DNA from: Herbaspirillum frisingense GSF30
GTDB taxonomy: Bacteria > Pseudomonadota > Gammaproteobacteria > Burkholderiales > Burkholderiaceae_D
Reading direction: 5' to 3'
Length of the DNA stretch: 64,000 nucleotides
Assembly (NCBI RefSeq): GCF_000300975.2
Contig: NZ_AEEC02000018.1
Location: 1 to 64,000, forward strand
Part shown: positions 25,350-32,958 of the stretch, piece by piece
Numbering within the stretch: position 1 is the first letter of the stretch
Layout: each line of letters opens with the position of its first letter
Program-made: the position numbers and the translations under genes
The notes under the pieces: generated by a model
Told to the model about the DNA's origin: nothing
Seen by the model: the letters and a program-made list of their open reading frames with translations, nothing else
Database searches by the model: none

Positions 25350-25386
25350 CGTGTATACAATTTCGTTTCAAACGCATACATTGTCA
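25350..25386. promoter_or_regulatory. Putative GntR/FCD (MdcY-like) operator pair
   Basis: GTGTATACAATT at 25351-25362 matches ten central bases of ATTGTATACAAT, the site reported for the malonate regulator MdcY. A second, weaker half-site GCATACATTG lies at 25374-25383, one to two turns away. Both lie between divergent dctP and the GntR gene, where such a regulator would act on both promoters. The link is inferred from the pattern. Confidence 0.55.
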
Positions 25387-25445
25387 AGCATTAATCCTGT
25401 GGATCGCATTCCCTTTACAATGCTTGCTTTAAAGGCAACTTGATC

Positions 25446-26114
25446 ATGGACACCCCCAAGACCCGCTCCGAAACCCTGCGCGAATCGATAGAAGAGATGA
25501 TTGCCGTGGGCAAGCTGGCACCTGGCCAGCATCTCGATGAAACCTCGCTGGCCGAGGAATTCGGGGTCTCGCGCACGCCCATCCGCGAGGCGCTGATCCA
25601 GCTGGCCTCGATGGGCATCGTCGAGATGCGTCCGCGCCGGGGCGCCATCGTGGCCGAGATCGGCCCACAGCAATTGATCGAGATGTTCGAGGTGATGGCC
25701 GAATTCGAGGCCATGTGCGGCCGCCTGGCGGCGCGCCGGATGACGCCGGCCGAACATGCCGAGCTGCTGGCGGCACACCAGGCCTGCCAGGCTGCCCGCG
25801 ACGCCAGCGATCCGGACGCCTACTTCTACCTCAACGAGGCCTTCCACGACCACATCTACGCCGGCAGCCACAATGGTTTCCTGGCCGACCAGGCGCGCGC
25901 CCTGCACCGCCGCCTGCGGCCCTATCGTCGCCTGCAGCTGCGGGTGCGGGACCGCCTGAAGATGTCCTTCGACGAACACCAGGCCGCGGTCGATGCCATC
26001 ATCGCCGGCGATGCCGAGAAGACGGTGGAGGTCCTGCGCCACCACATCATGATCCAGGGACAACGCTTTGCCGATCTGGTGGCGTCGCTGCACCAGCTGA
26101 AGTCGGCGGCCTGA
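25446..26114 (+). CDS. GntR family regulator, FCD type (malonate operon regulator)
   Basis: A 222-residue transcription factor. The winged helix-turn-helix is at about residues 8-70 (LDETSLAEEFGVSRTPIREALIQLASMGIVEMRPRRGAIV), followed by an all-helical FCD ligand domain with metal-type His and Asp residues (EAFHDHIYAGSHN, DEHQAAVDAII, LRHHIMIQ). It is divergent from the dctP-mdc operon and probably controls it in response to malonate, like MdcY. The start may be ATG 25446 or a TTG at 25440, which lies closer to the AAAGG Shine-Dalgarno. Confidence 0.9.
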   Translation: MDTPKTRSETLRESIEEMIAVGKLAPGQHLDETSLAEEFGVSRTPIREALIQLASMGIVEMRPRRGAIVAEIGPQQLIEMFEVMAEFEAMCGRLAARRMTPAEHAELLAAHQACQAARDASDPDAYFYLNEAFHDHIYAGSHNGFLADQARALHRRLRPYRRLQLRVRDRLKMSFDEHQAAVDAIIAGDAEKTVEVLRHHIMIQGQRFADLVASLHQLKSAA

Positions 26115-26140
26115 CTGCTTTCCTGCTTTCCTGAGATGAC

Positions 26141-26429
26141 AAACGGCGCCCGTGGGCGTAATGCCGTTCAGTTAAGAAAAAATCGCCGCGCCAGATGACT
26201 TTGGCGCAGCGATTTTGCTTGGTTCTCTTCAAACCATTTGAAACCGTTCGGACTGAGTAGGCCCTCTAGGGCCGTATCGAAGGCGCTGCTCAGCTTGTGG
26301 CGCGCCTTCGATACGCGGCTGCGCCGCTACTCAGGACGAACGGTCAAGGGTGGCGCGAGCAAAGTCTGAGCAAACTTTCGGGCTCGTAACAAGCTTAACT
26401 GAACGGCATTACGCCCGTGGGCGCCGTTT
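26141..26429. repeat. Composite intergenic repeat with 36-bp inverted ends and a nested REP-like palindrome
   Basis: 36-bp arms at 26141-26176 and 26394-26429 are inverted copies with two mismatches. Inside lies a second palindrome: CCGTTCGGACTGAGTAG (26244-26260) with CTACTCAGGACGAACGG (26327-26343), and a perfect 13-bp pair CGTATCGAAGGCG (26273-26285) with CGCCTTCGATACG (26303-26315). The inner unit looks like repeats commonly seen between genes in proteobacteria. No reading frame is inside. Confidence 0.8.
26177..26216 (+). terminator. Hairpin after the GntR gene
   Basis: Stem AAAATCGCCGCGCC / GGCGCAGCGATTTT with one mismatch, ending in a T-run, inside the left part of the composite repeat, 63 bases after the GntR stop. 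Probably a terminator. Confidence 0.5.
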
Positions 26430-26467
26430 TTTGCTCATGTTGCCAACAGCCTGGCAAGCGCTTTACT

Positions 26468-27745
26468 TCACTTCTTCACCTTGTCCTGTGCAATATCCAT
26501 GATGAGTCGAGAGGACAGGTACAGGCGCGGCACGATGGTATCGAGCAGCACGTATTCGGCATCATTGGAGTGGGCGCCAAAGCCGCTCAAACCCATGCCC
26601 TCGATCACCGCGCCCTTGCTCTTCAAGGCGGCGAATGCCGCGTCGGTGCCGCCACCGGTGGCCACCTCCGCCACCTTCAGCGGCATGTCGATTTCCTGGT
26701 AGATGGTGCGGGCGTAATTGGCCAGCTGACGCGACGCCGGCGTGGCTTCCAGCGGCGGGCGACGCAGTTCGAACTTGACGCTCACCTTGGCTTCCGGAAT
26801 CAACTGCTTTTTCACCCCTTCGGCCAGGGCCTGCTGCAACTGCTCGAAGTCACTCACCTTCAGCGCCCGCGCATCGGCCTGGGCGCTGGCCTGGGCCGGG
26901 ATCACGTTGCGGTTGCTACCGGCCTGGGCGACGGTCCAGTTCAGTTTCAGGCCACGCTCGGGCTGGGAAAGCTGATTCAACTGCAGCAACTGGTGCGAAA
27001 GTTCATATAAGGCGTTGACACCCTTCTCAGGCGCTGCACCGGCGTGCGAGGACTTGCCCTTCACCTCCAGGTAGGCCGCGCCGATACCGCTGGTGGCCAG
27101 GCGCAACTGGCCGTCGGCACCGCCGCCCTCGTACGACAACACCACGTCCTGCTCCGCGCCCAGCCGGGTATGCAGGGAGCGTCCGCCGGGCGAACTGATT
27201 TCCTCGTCACCGTTGATCAGCACGGTCAGGGTGTCGTAGTCCTTGAAACCGGCCTTCTGCAGGATGGCCACCGTATGCAGGATGGTGGCGATGCCCTGCT
27301 TGTCATCGGCAATGCCCAGGCCGTAGGCCTTGTTGCCATCGACGCGGAAGGGCTGGTCCTTGAGCATGCCGCGCAGGTAGACCGTATCCATGTGGGCGAT
27401 CAGCATGATCTTGCGCTTGCCGTTGCCCTTGAATTCGGCATGGACGATCTGGCCCAGCTTCTCGGGCGTATCGTCCATGCGATAGACCTCGGGCGCGTCC
27501 AGCAACTGCACCTTGCCGCCCAGCGCCTCCAGCTTCTGCTTGATCAGGCCAGCCAGTTGCGCCAGGCCTTCCAGGTCCTTGCTGCCGGATTCGATGCTCA
27601 CCAGTTCGCGCAGGGTGTCCAGCAGGCCGGCCTGTTCCTGGCGGGCCATACCGTAGACCGGCTCCACGGGAGCGGCCTGTACCAGCACGGGCAGGCAGAG
27701 GGCTGCGACCAGGGCCGTGCAACGCAGTTGGGTGAAAGCTTTCAT
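26468..27745 (-). CDS. M20 family glutamate carboxypeptidase-like metallopeptidase
   Basis: A 425-residue exported zinc peptidase. A signal peptide covers about residues 1-24 (TALVAALCLPVLVQAAP). Metal and catalytic blocks follow the M20 pattern: LIAHMDTVY (first His and Asp), GIADDKQGIAT (bridging Asp), INGDEEISSPGG (catalytic Glu pair), and SGFGAHSNDAEYVLLD near the C-terminus (last His). The dimerisation domain contains KGKSSHAGAAPEKGVNALYEL. It resembles carboxypeptidase G2-type enzymes that remove C-terminal glutamate. The start at 27745 has AAGGAG ten bases upstream; the longer frame is not needed. Confidence 0.92.
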   Translation of the reverse strand: MKAFTQLRCTALVAALCLPVLVQAAPVEPVYGMARQEQAGLLDTLRELVSIESGSKDLEGLAQLAGLIKQKLEALGGKVQLLDAPEVYRMDDTPEKLGQIVHAEFKGNGKRKIMLIAHMDTVYLRGMLKDQPFRVDGNKAYGLGIADDKQGIATILHTVAILQKAGFKDYDTLTVLINGDEEISSPGGRSLHTRLGAEQDVVLSYEGGGADGQLRLATSGIGAAYLEVKGKSSHAGAAPEKGVNALYELSHQLLQLNQLSQPERGLKLNWTVAQAGSNRNVIPAQASAQADARALKVSDFEQLQQALAEGVKKQLIPEAKVSVKFELRRPPLEATPASRQLANYARTIYQEIDMPLKVAEVATGGGTDAAFAALKSKGAVIEGMGLSGFGAHSNDAEYVLLDTIVPRLYLSSRLIMDIAQDKVKK

Positions 27746-27836
27746 GCGGGGATTCTCCTTGGGTGGATGGGCGGGATTGTGATCATCCCTGTTGGTGAGC
27801 CTGGTTGTTGGTAGGCCGGTTGTGGGTGAGGCTGAT

Positions 27837-28736
27837 TCACAGACTGCGTTCGCTGGTGAAGTGGCGTTCACTGCCATCGAGTGGATCGATGAAGAAAAGG
27901 GAGCGGGCCAGCAGCTTCAGGGGGCGGTCGAGGTCATCGGCCACGCCCACCGGCACCGCGTGCGGGTAGAACAGGTCGTTGACGATGGGGATGCCCAAGG
28001 AGGCCATGTGCACCCGCAACTGATGGCGCCGGCCGGTGACCGGTTCCAGCCGGTACAGACCCAGCTCCCCGCGCTGCTCGATCAGGGAAATATGGGTTTC
28101 CGAATTGGGCGGGCCCTCGGCTTCATGCATCTTGAAGAACTGCTCCGGGATTTCCTCCACCCGGCTACGATGCACGCGCGGCAGCTTCAGGTCGGCCCGC
28201 AAGGGGGCAATGGCTTCGTAGACCTTGAACATGGCGCGTTGCTGGAACATCGACTGGTACTTGCCCCGGCTGGCCGGCTGGTGCGAAAAGACGATCACGC
28301 CTGCGGTCTCGCGGTCCAGCCGGTGGATGGGGACCAGGTCCTGCAGACCGGTAGCTTGCTTGAGCCGGACCAGCAGCGTCTCCTGCACGAAGCGCCCGGT
28401 CGGAATCACCGGCAGGAAATGCGGCTTGTCGGCCACCAGCAGGTGCTCGTCGAGGTGCAGGATCTTTTCCTCGACCGGGATACGCGGCTCGTCCTGCGGC
28501 AGTTCACGGTAGTAGAAAATGCAGTCGCCGCTGCGATAGGCTGACTCCGGACGCAGCGCTTCGCCGTGCTGGTTGCGCACCTCGCCGCGTAACAGGCGCT
28601 CGCGCCAGAGCGCGGCCGGCACGGCCGGAAAGCGTTCGGCCAGGAAGGACAGCATGTCGCGCCACGGGCCCGGCTGCAGCCACAGGTAGCTGGGCGAGAG
28701 GCCGTTGCGCATGGGCAGGGTCGGGGTAGGCCTCAT
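27837..28736 (-). CDS. RluA family pseudouridine synthase
   Basis: A 299-residue protein that isomerises uridine to pseudouridine in RNA. An S4-like N-terminal part (about 25-80) precedes the synthase domain: EHLLVADKPHFLPVIPTGRF, the catalytic IHRLDRETAG with Asp141, and TGRRHQLRVHMASLGIPIVND near the end. Target RNA cannot be told. The ATG at 28736 overlaps the stop of the HipA-type kinase gene by four bases (ATGA), so the two are translationally coupled. This linkage is unusual, since RluA-type genes are normally outside toxin-antitoxin loci. Confidence 0.92.
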   Translation of the reverse strand: MRPTPTLPMRNGLSPSYLWLQPGPWRDMLSFLAERFPAVPAALWRERLLRGEVRNQHGEALRPESAYRSGDCIFYYRELPQDEPRIPVEEKILHLDEHLLVADKPHFLPVIPTGRFVQETLLVRLKQATGLQDLVPIHRLDRETAGVIVFSHQPASRGKYQSMFQQRAMFKVYEAIAPLRADLKLPRVHRSRVEEIPEQFFKMHEAEGPPNSETHISLIEQRGELGLYRLEPVTGRRHQLRVHMASLGIPIVNDLFYPHAVPVGVADDLDRPLKLLARSLFFIDPLDGSERHFTSERSL

Positions 28737-30073
28737 GCACCCTCCGCGCCGGACGCGCTCTTCTTGCGGGCGGCGCGACGCCGCCAGGCGACGACGCTGG
28801 CATTGGCCTCCAGATGGGCCAGCAACCTGGCGCGCTGGGCCTCGGTCAAGGGCAGGCTGTCGATCAGGGCGGGCCAGTGCGTCATGGCGCGGTCCACCGT
28901 CTCCACCAGCACCGCCTGCAACCTGGCTTCCGGCAGGCGCCACACGTTGGCCAGCTGGCGCAGGATGGCGGGGGTGAGCAATTGCTTGCCCTTCTGCCCC
29001 GGCAGGAAGGCCAGTGCATGCCCATCGCCGCCGACATAGGCGGCATAGGCCACGATGTCATAGGCCGGCGACAGGGAGGCTGCCTGGGGCGTGTGGTAGA
29101 GCAGGCTGAAGTTCTTCAGGTGGGCGTCGAAGTTGCCCAGCAGTTCGTTGACCTTGATCCGTCGCAGCAACTCGTAGACATCCTCCACCCCGCGCGTGCT
29201 GCGCTCGGCCAGCACCACGCCGAGTGCGGCATAGGTCCCGACGTACTTGGCGCCCGGTGCGGTGCCGGTGATCTGGGCGAAATCCTCCATGTGCAGGCGC
29301 CCGGTGGGAGTGGGCGCATCGCGGTCGAAGCGCTGTACCAGCAGGAAACGGCTGGCATCGTTGCGCAGCCCGAAGGGCAGGTGATCGGCGATGGCCGACA
29401 GGGGCTCCAGGCTGAAACTGCACGTATTCACGCCCGCAGCGGCGGCCAGCGTCAGGGACGAGAATTCCACCTGCGGCATGTTGGGATAGTCGGTGGCCGG
29501 GAGCTTGGCGATGAAATGGCTGCCGTGGCTGTCTTTGGAGCGCATCACGTAGCGCCCGCCCGCCTCCTTCACCAGGGCCAGCTTGGGCTGCACGCCGGAG
29601 AGCGATTCCCCGCCCGGCACCGGCAACTGGCCGGAACTCATTTCGTAGCTGTCATGCCCCTGCCCCAAGAGCCTGCCCATTCCCCGCTCGTCCAGTTCTT
29701 CGGCCAGGGCCGAGACGTCGCCGGGCAAGTCCCGACCGCAATAGGCCAGCAGGCCGAATTCGTCATCCGGCGCCAGACCGGCGCGCTGGATCAGGTGCTT
29801 GCGCAACTGGCCTTCGGGCAAGAGGTTCTGGAAGAACGGCGGCAATCCGCCGCGTCCGTCGCCCCGATTCACGGCCAGGGTGGGGTCGAGCAACTGAGCC
29901 AGGGTACGTTCCTCGGTGGAGGCCAGGTAGAGCTGGGAGAGTACCGGCCGCTGCGGTCCCAGCAGGGCGTAGGCGTCGTCAAAGCGGAAATAGCAGCGAC
30001 CGTCATCCAGCGCGAACAGCGAGCCCACCTCAGTCTGGCCCAGGCGGATGCGCAGCGAACGCAACATGCTCAT
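28733..30073 (-). CDS. hipA: HipA-type serine/threonine kinase (toxin)
   Basis: A 446-residue HipA-family kinase. HipA toxins phosphorylate targets such as glutamyl-tRNA synthetase and cause growth arrest. Visible features: the N-terminal beta subdomain (LLDPTLAV, GLPPFFQNLLPEG), the Ser158 loop SLSGVQPK (autophosphorylation site in E. coli HipA), the ATP lysine Lys190 in HFIAKLP, catalytic Asp316 and Asn321 in GNFDAHLKNFSLL, and metal Asp339 in PAYDIV. All key residues are present, so it looks active. It overlaps hipB upstream and the pseudouridine synthase gene downstream, each by four bases. Confidence 0.92.
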   Translation of the reverse strand: MSMLRSLRIRLGQTEVGSLFALDDGRCYFRFDDAYALLGPQRPVLSQLYLASTEERTLAQLLDPTLAVNRGDGRGGLPPFFQNLLPEGQLRKHLIQRAGLAPDDEFGLLAYCGRDLPGDVSALAEELDERGMGRLLGQGHDSYEMSSGQLPVPGGESLSGVQPKLALVKEAGGRYVMRSKDSHGSHFIAKLPATDYPNMPQVEFSSLTLAAAAGVNTCSFSLEPLSAIADHLPFGLRNDASRFLLVQRFDRDAPTPTGRLHMEDFAQITGTAPGAKYVGTYAALGVVLAERSTRGVEDVYELLRRIKVNELLGNFDAHLKNFSLLYHTPQAASLSPAYDIVAYAAYVGGDGHALAFLPGQKGKQLLTPAILRQLANVWRLPEARLQAVLVETVDRAMTHWPALIDSLPLTEAQRARLLAHLEANASVVAWRRRAARKKSASGAEGA

Positions 30074-30372
30074 GCCTCGCCTCCCCTGCCCATGAGCGCC
30101 TGCAGGCGCTGGCCCAGTTCGGTCTGGCTGCCTGCACCCTGGCTCTCGGCCGCCCGCTGGCTGGCCGTCTGACGGGGCAGGAGCAACAGGTCCAGATCCA
30201 GTTCGTCGCACAGGGCCAGCAACTTGACCAGCTCGATGTTGCCGCGCCCGGTTTCCAGCGCCAGCAAGGTGTTGCGATGCATGCCGGTACGCGCCGCCAG
30301 TTCAATGGCCGTCAGCCCCTGCTCCTTGCGGGCGGTGCGGATGCGCTGGCCGATGTCTTGCAGGTTGGTCAT
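30070..30372 (-). CDS. hipB: HipB-type antitoxin, Xre family
   Basis: A 100-residue DNA-binding antitoxin. The helix-turn-helix spans about residues 6-60: IGQRIRTARKEQGLTAIELAARTGMHRNTLLALETGRGNIELVKLLALCDELDLDLLLL, in consecutive blocks. The C-terminal 35 residues are polar and could contact HipA. By family precedent it neutralises the kinase and represses its own operon. The start is ATG 30372; an in-frame TTG at 30384 is also possible and would place the first operator over the start. It overlaps hipA by four bases. Confidence 0.9.
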   Translation of the reverse strand: MTNLQDIGQRIRTARKEQGLTAIELAARTGMHRNTLLALETGRGNIELVKLLALCDELDLDLLLLPRQTASQRAAESQGAGSQTELGQRLQALMGRGGEA

Positions 30373-30380
30373 CTTTTGAT

Positions 30381-30452
30381 CCAATGAAATGGGCTTTTCC
30401 CATGAAGTCCATTATATTGGTCATTCTGCGATTGACAAGTCCATTTAACTGG
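30381..30452 (-). promoter_or_regulatory. hipBA promoter with three CCA-N6-TGG operator sites
   Basis: Three copies of CCA-N6-TGG lie at 30381-30392, 30409-30420 and 30441-30452, with starts 28 and 32 bases apart and AT-rich centres. On the minus strand a TTGTCA (30438-30433) and TATAAT (30416-30411) with a 16-base spacer form a good sigma-70 promoter, whose -10 element is inside the middle site. This suits autorepression by HipB. Confidence 0.75.
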
Positions 30453-30590
30453 GCTTTTTAGTAATTGCCTAATTTATTGTTATTTTTTGATGATATGAAG
30501 TTCCCTTCCGGGCTGACCACTCCGAACGGGCTTGCAGCTTGGAAGGCGTAGCGCCGCACCTAACTCAGGTGAAGCATCCGGCAATCAGGC

Positions 30591-30625
30591 AAAAAAAATC
30601 GCAGTCCGGAGACTGCGATTTTAAA
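30591..30625 (-). terminator. Rho-independent terminator of the YjfB-like gene
   Basis: Minus-strand stem AAAATCGCAGTC / GACTGCGATTTT with a CCGG loop, followed by a run of T. It lies 16 bases after the stop at 30641. Confidence 0.85.
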
Positions 30626-30640
30626 AGTCTGTGCAAGCAC

Positions 30641-30829
30641 TCAGGCGGTCGTATTGACGTTGCGGCCAATATTGGGATTGGCTGGCAACTGCGGCAATGC
30701 CTGAAGCATACCGACAGCCGCAGCGGCCTGGCTATCCAGCGCCTTCTTCAGGACCAGCATGTTGACTGAGTCCGAAGTCTGCGCCGAGGCCAGGCTGGTG
30801 GCGACCGATGCGATTTGGTTGATATCCAT
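30641..30829 (-). CDS. YjfB-like putative motility protein (62 aa)
   Basis: A 62-residue protein, MDINQIASVATSLASAQTSDSV followed by NMLVLKKALDSQAAAAVGML and ending NIGRNVNTTA. The pattern (MDI..IAS.A, helical middle, VLKKALD, C-terminal G-x-NVNT) fits the small YjfB putative-motility family. AAGGAG sits six bases before ATG 30829. The upstream region has a sigma-28-like promoter, which supports a flagellar link. The C-terminus resembles that of a second 62-residue protein on the far side of the AbiE genes. Confidence 0.8.
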   Translation of the reverse strand: MDINQIASVATSLASAQTSDSVNMLVLKKALDSQAAAAVGMLQALPQLPANPNIGRNVNTTA

Positions 30830-30883
30830 GGATCTCTCCTTTTGGGGGAAACCGAACCAGAAAATCCCCGGCCCGATGCTTCA

Positions 30884-30910
30884 ATTACGGCATTGAATCG
30901 CGTTTCTTTA
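30884..30910 (-). promoter_or_regulatory. Putative sigma-28 (FliA) promoter
   Basis: On the minus strand, TAAAGAAA, 11 bases, then GCCGTAAT, compared with the FliA consensus TAAAGTTT-N11-GCCGATAA. Spacing is exact and GCCG is intact. It lies about 55 bases upstream of the YjfB-like start codon. Confidence 0.6.
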
Positions 30911-30988
30911 CGTCAATCAAGAAATTTTTCGAGGAGTTGTCATCCCTGCCACGCAGCCTACGCCCCCACTTGAGAGTAAAACATCTTG

Positions 30989-31061
30989 TGTCCGAAATAA
31001 ATAAACAAGTTTCGGACACTCCCTTGCTTTATGTCCGAAAAATGCATATAAATACCGGACA
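30989..31061 (+). promoter_or_regulatory. Two inverted-repeat operators upstream of abiEi
   Basis: Perfect 9-bp inverted repeat TGTCCGAAA (30989-30997) / TTTCGGACA (31010-31018), then a second TGTCCG (31032-31037) / CGGACA (31056-31061). AbiEi-type antitoxins are known to repress their operon through inverted repeats upstream, so these are probable AbiEi sites. The second repeat ends at the Shine-Dalgarno AGGAGGA. Confidence 0.75.
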
Positions 31062-31070
31062 GGAGGAAGA

Positions 31071-31790
31071 ATGTCTGCACTGAAATCCCGGGTAGAAGCC
31101 GAGTTGGGCACCGCAGAACCCGGACAAGTTTGGGTACCTACCGACTTTGCCCATCTCGCTAGTCGCGATGCCATCGATAAAACGCTGCAGCGCATGGTGC
31201 AGGCGGGAGAATTGCGTCGCATCGATAGGGGGCTCTATGACCGGCCCTCGCTCAACAGCCTGACCAAGCATCCCACCACACCGGACTATCGTGCTGTCAT
31301 ACAGGCCATTGCGCGCAGGGATAACCTGCGCCTGCTAGTTGATGGCATGACCGCCGCCAATGACCTTGGCCTGACCGATGCCGTGCCCGCGCGCGTCACT
31401 ATCCACACCGATGCGCGCCGCCGGTCAATCCAGTTGGACAATCTGGTCATCACATTCAAGCAAACCGCCCCCAGTCGCCTCTACTGGGCTGGGCGACCAG
31501 CCATGCGCATCGTACAGGCGCTGTACTGGCTGAAGGAGACTCTCCATTCCGACCGGTCCCTTGTTCTGAACAAACTGACCAAGGTTCTGGCTGATCCGGT
31601 TCACGGCCCGGCACTCCGATGGGACCTGCTTGCAGGTTTCAAGGTATTGCCGGCATGGATGCAGAGTCTGCTCCGGGAACTTCCCGGATGTGATCCGCTA
31701 CCCGCCTCTGCAGCAACAACCCCATCGCTGATCGGCGAAACGCCACCGGACAGGCGACGCCGCTCGGTCAAACACGAGGAGGCCCCTTGA
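31071..31790 (+). CDS. abiEi: AbiEi-type antitoxin of a type IV toxin-antitoxin system
   Basis: A 239-residue protein. An N-terminal winged helix (about residues 1-60: FAHLASRDAIDKTLQRMVQAGELRRIDRGLYDRP) precedes a conserved C-terminal part (LVDGMTAANDLGLTDAVPARVTIHTDARRR), as in AbiEi-like antitoxins with a DUF6088-like region. It would repress the operon and counter the toxin without binding it. The ATG at 31071 follows AGGAGGAAGA. It overlaps the toxin gene by four bases. The C-terminal 35 residues are polar and probably disordered. Confidence 0.85.
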   Translation: MSALKSRVEAELGTAEPGQVWVPTDFAHLASRDAIDKTLQRMVQAGELRRIDRGLYDRPSLNSLTKHPTTPDYRAVIQAIARRDNLRLLVDGMTAANDLGLTDAVPARVTIHTDARRRSIQLDNLVITFKQTAPSRLYWAGRPAMRIVQALYWLKETLHSDRSLVLNKLTKVLADPVHGPALRWDLLAGFKVLPAWMQSLLRELPGCDPLPASAATTPSLIGETPPDRRRRSVKHEEAP

Positions 31791-32857
31791 ATCCTGCATT
31801 CAACGCTGTCATCACCGCCAGCGATGCCGAACGGCGAGACCTCTTTCTCGCAGCCTCAGCTCGCCTCGGGACAGCCATCCAACACATCGAGAAGGATTTC
31901 TGGGTCTGCTGGACACTGGATGTACTGTTTAACGGTCTGGAAGCGGGAGGCCCCCGACTGTTGTTCAAAGGGGGCACTTCGCTCTCCAAGGCCTTCGATC
32001 TCATCGCCCGCTTTTCCGAAGACATCGACATCACCGTGTTTCGCGATGATCTGGGCCAAGGCGCCGAGATTGCCGAGCTGGATGCGTTGAGCGGCAAGAA
32101 ACGGCGTGCGCGTCTGGACGCCATACGCGATGCATGCCGGGATTACATTGCGGGGACACTGAGCGTGCAGTTCACCCAAAAGGCGGCCTCTGTCATAGCC
32201 CGAGAGCGCTTTCGACTGGAGCCTGATCCCACCGACAAGGATGGGCAGACCTTGCTGTTCTGGTATCCCTCCGTCACGGCGGCAGCCGGCGACTACATCC
32301 GCTCAGCCGTCAAGATAGAGGCCGGAGCCAAGTCGGCACTCGATCCACATGTTGCGGCCTCCGTCACCCCTTACGTCTCACAAGACCTCCCAGATATGGA
32401 CTTGACGGTGCCGAACGTGGTCACGGTGAAGCCCGAGCGTACCTTCTGGGACAAGATCGTGATTTTGCATGGACTACGGCAATGGCATGATCGGCGCGGC
32501 GAGCTGCGACACGGCGGGCAACGTGTCTCACGCCATTACTACGATGTGCATCAATTGATGCAAGCCCCTTCTGCCGCCAGCTGGCAACGCGATCATGCGC
32601 TGGCGTTCGACTGTGCGCGTCATGCAAGCCTGTTTTTCGGTAGCACCGATCTGGGGCTGGGTATTGCTGCACCCGGCAGCTTCACGCTGACACCCGGCCG
32701 CGCGATGCGAGAGGCCCTTGAAAAAGACTATGAAGCCATGGCCGGAATGGTCTTCGGGGACATCCCTCCATTCGATGCCGTGCTGCGCAGTGCAGAACAC
32801 TTCGAACAGCTCGCCAATGAGGCGGTGAAGGGCGCACTCCTCGCTAGCCGTCGGTAG
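31787..32857 (+). CDS. abiEii: AbiEii-type nucleotidyltransferase toxin
   Basis: A 356-residue nucleotidyltransferase-fold protein. Diagnostic blocks are HIEKDFWVCWTLDVLF, RLLFKGGTSLSKAFDLIARFSEDIDITVF (Gly-Ser loop at 62-68, metal Asp79 and Asp81), VEVKPERTFWDKIVILHGL as VTVKPERTFWDKIV, and HYYDVHQLM. AbiEii/MenT-type toxins block translation by modifying tRNA and can give abortive infection. The start is TTG at 31787, four bases after GAGGAGG, overlapping the antitoxin stop (TTGA). All active-site residues appear intact. Confidence 0.88.
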   Translation: MNPAFNAVITASDAERRDLFLAASARLGTAIQHIEKDFWVCWTLDVLFNGLEAGGPRLLFKGGTSLSKAFDLIARFSEDIDITVFRDDLGQGAEIAELDALSGKKRRARLDAIRDACRDYIAGTLSVQFTQKAASVIARERFRLEPDPTDKDGQTLLFWYPSVTAAAGDYIRSAVKIEAGAKSALDPHVAASVTPYVSQDLPDMDLTVPNVVTVKPERTFWDKIVILHGLRQWHDRRGELRHGGQRVSRHYYDVHQLMQAPSAASWQRDHALAFDCARHASLFFGSTDLGLGIAAPGSFTLTPGRAMREALEKDYEAMAGMVFGDIPPFDAVLRSAEHFEQLANEAVKGALLASRR

Positions 32858-32885
32858 CGAACAAAAACGGCCACACGTCAAGATG

Positions 32886-32914
32886 AAAAAAATCGCACCC
32901 CGAAGGGTGCGATC
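32886..32914 (-). terminator. Rho-independent terminator of the second 62-aa gene
   Basis: Minus-strand stem ATCGCACCC / GGGTGCGAT with a four-base loop and a following run of seven T. It lies 45 bases after the stop at 32959 and faces the end of abiEii. Confidence 0.85.
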
Positions 32915-32958
32915 AAGTGCTGCCATTCACTGAGCGCCATCCTGCGCGCCCTGTCTGC

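Noticed and set aside
26141-26429. Insertion sequence with terminal repeats
   Set aside because: No transposase frame lies between the arms and no flanking target duplication was seen, so it is listed only as a repeat.
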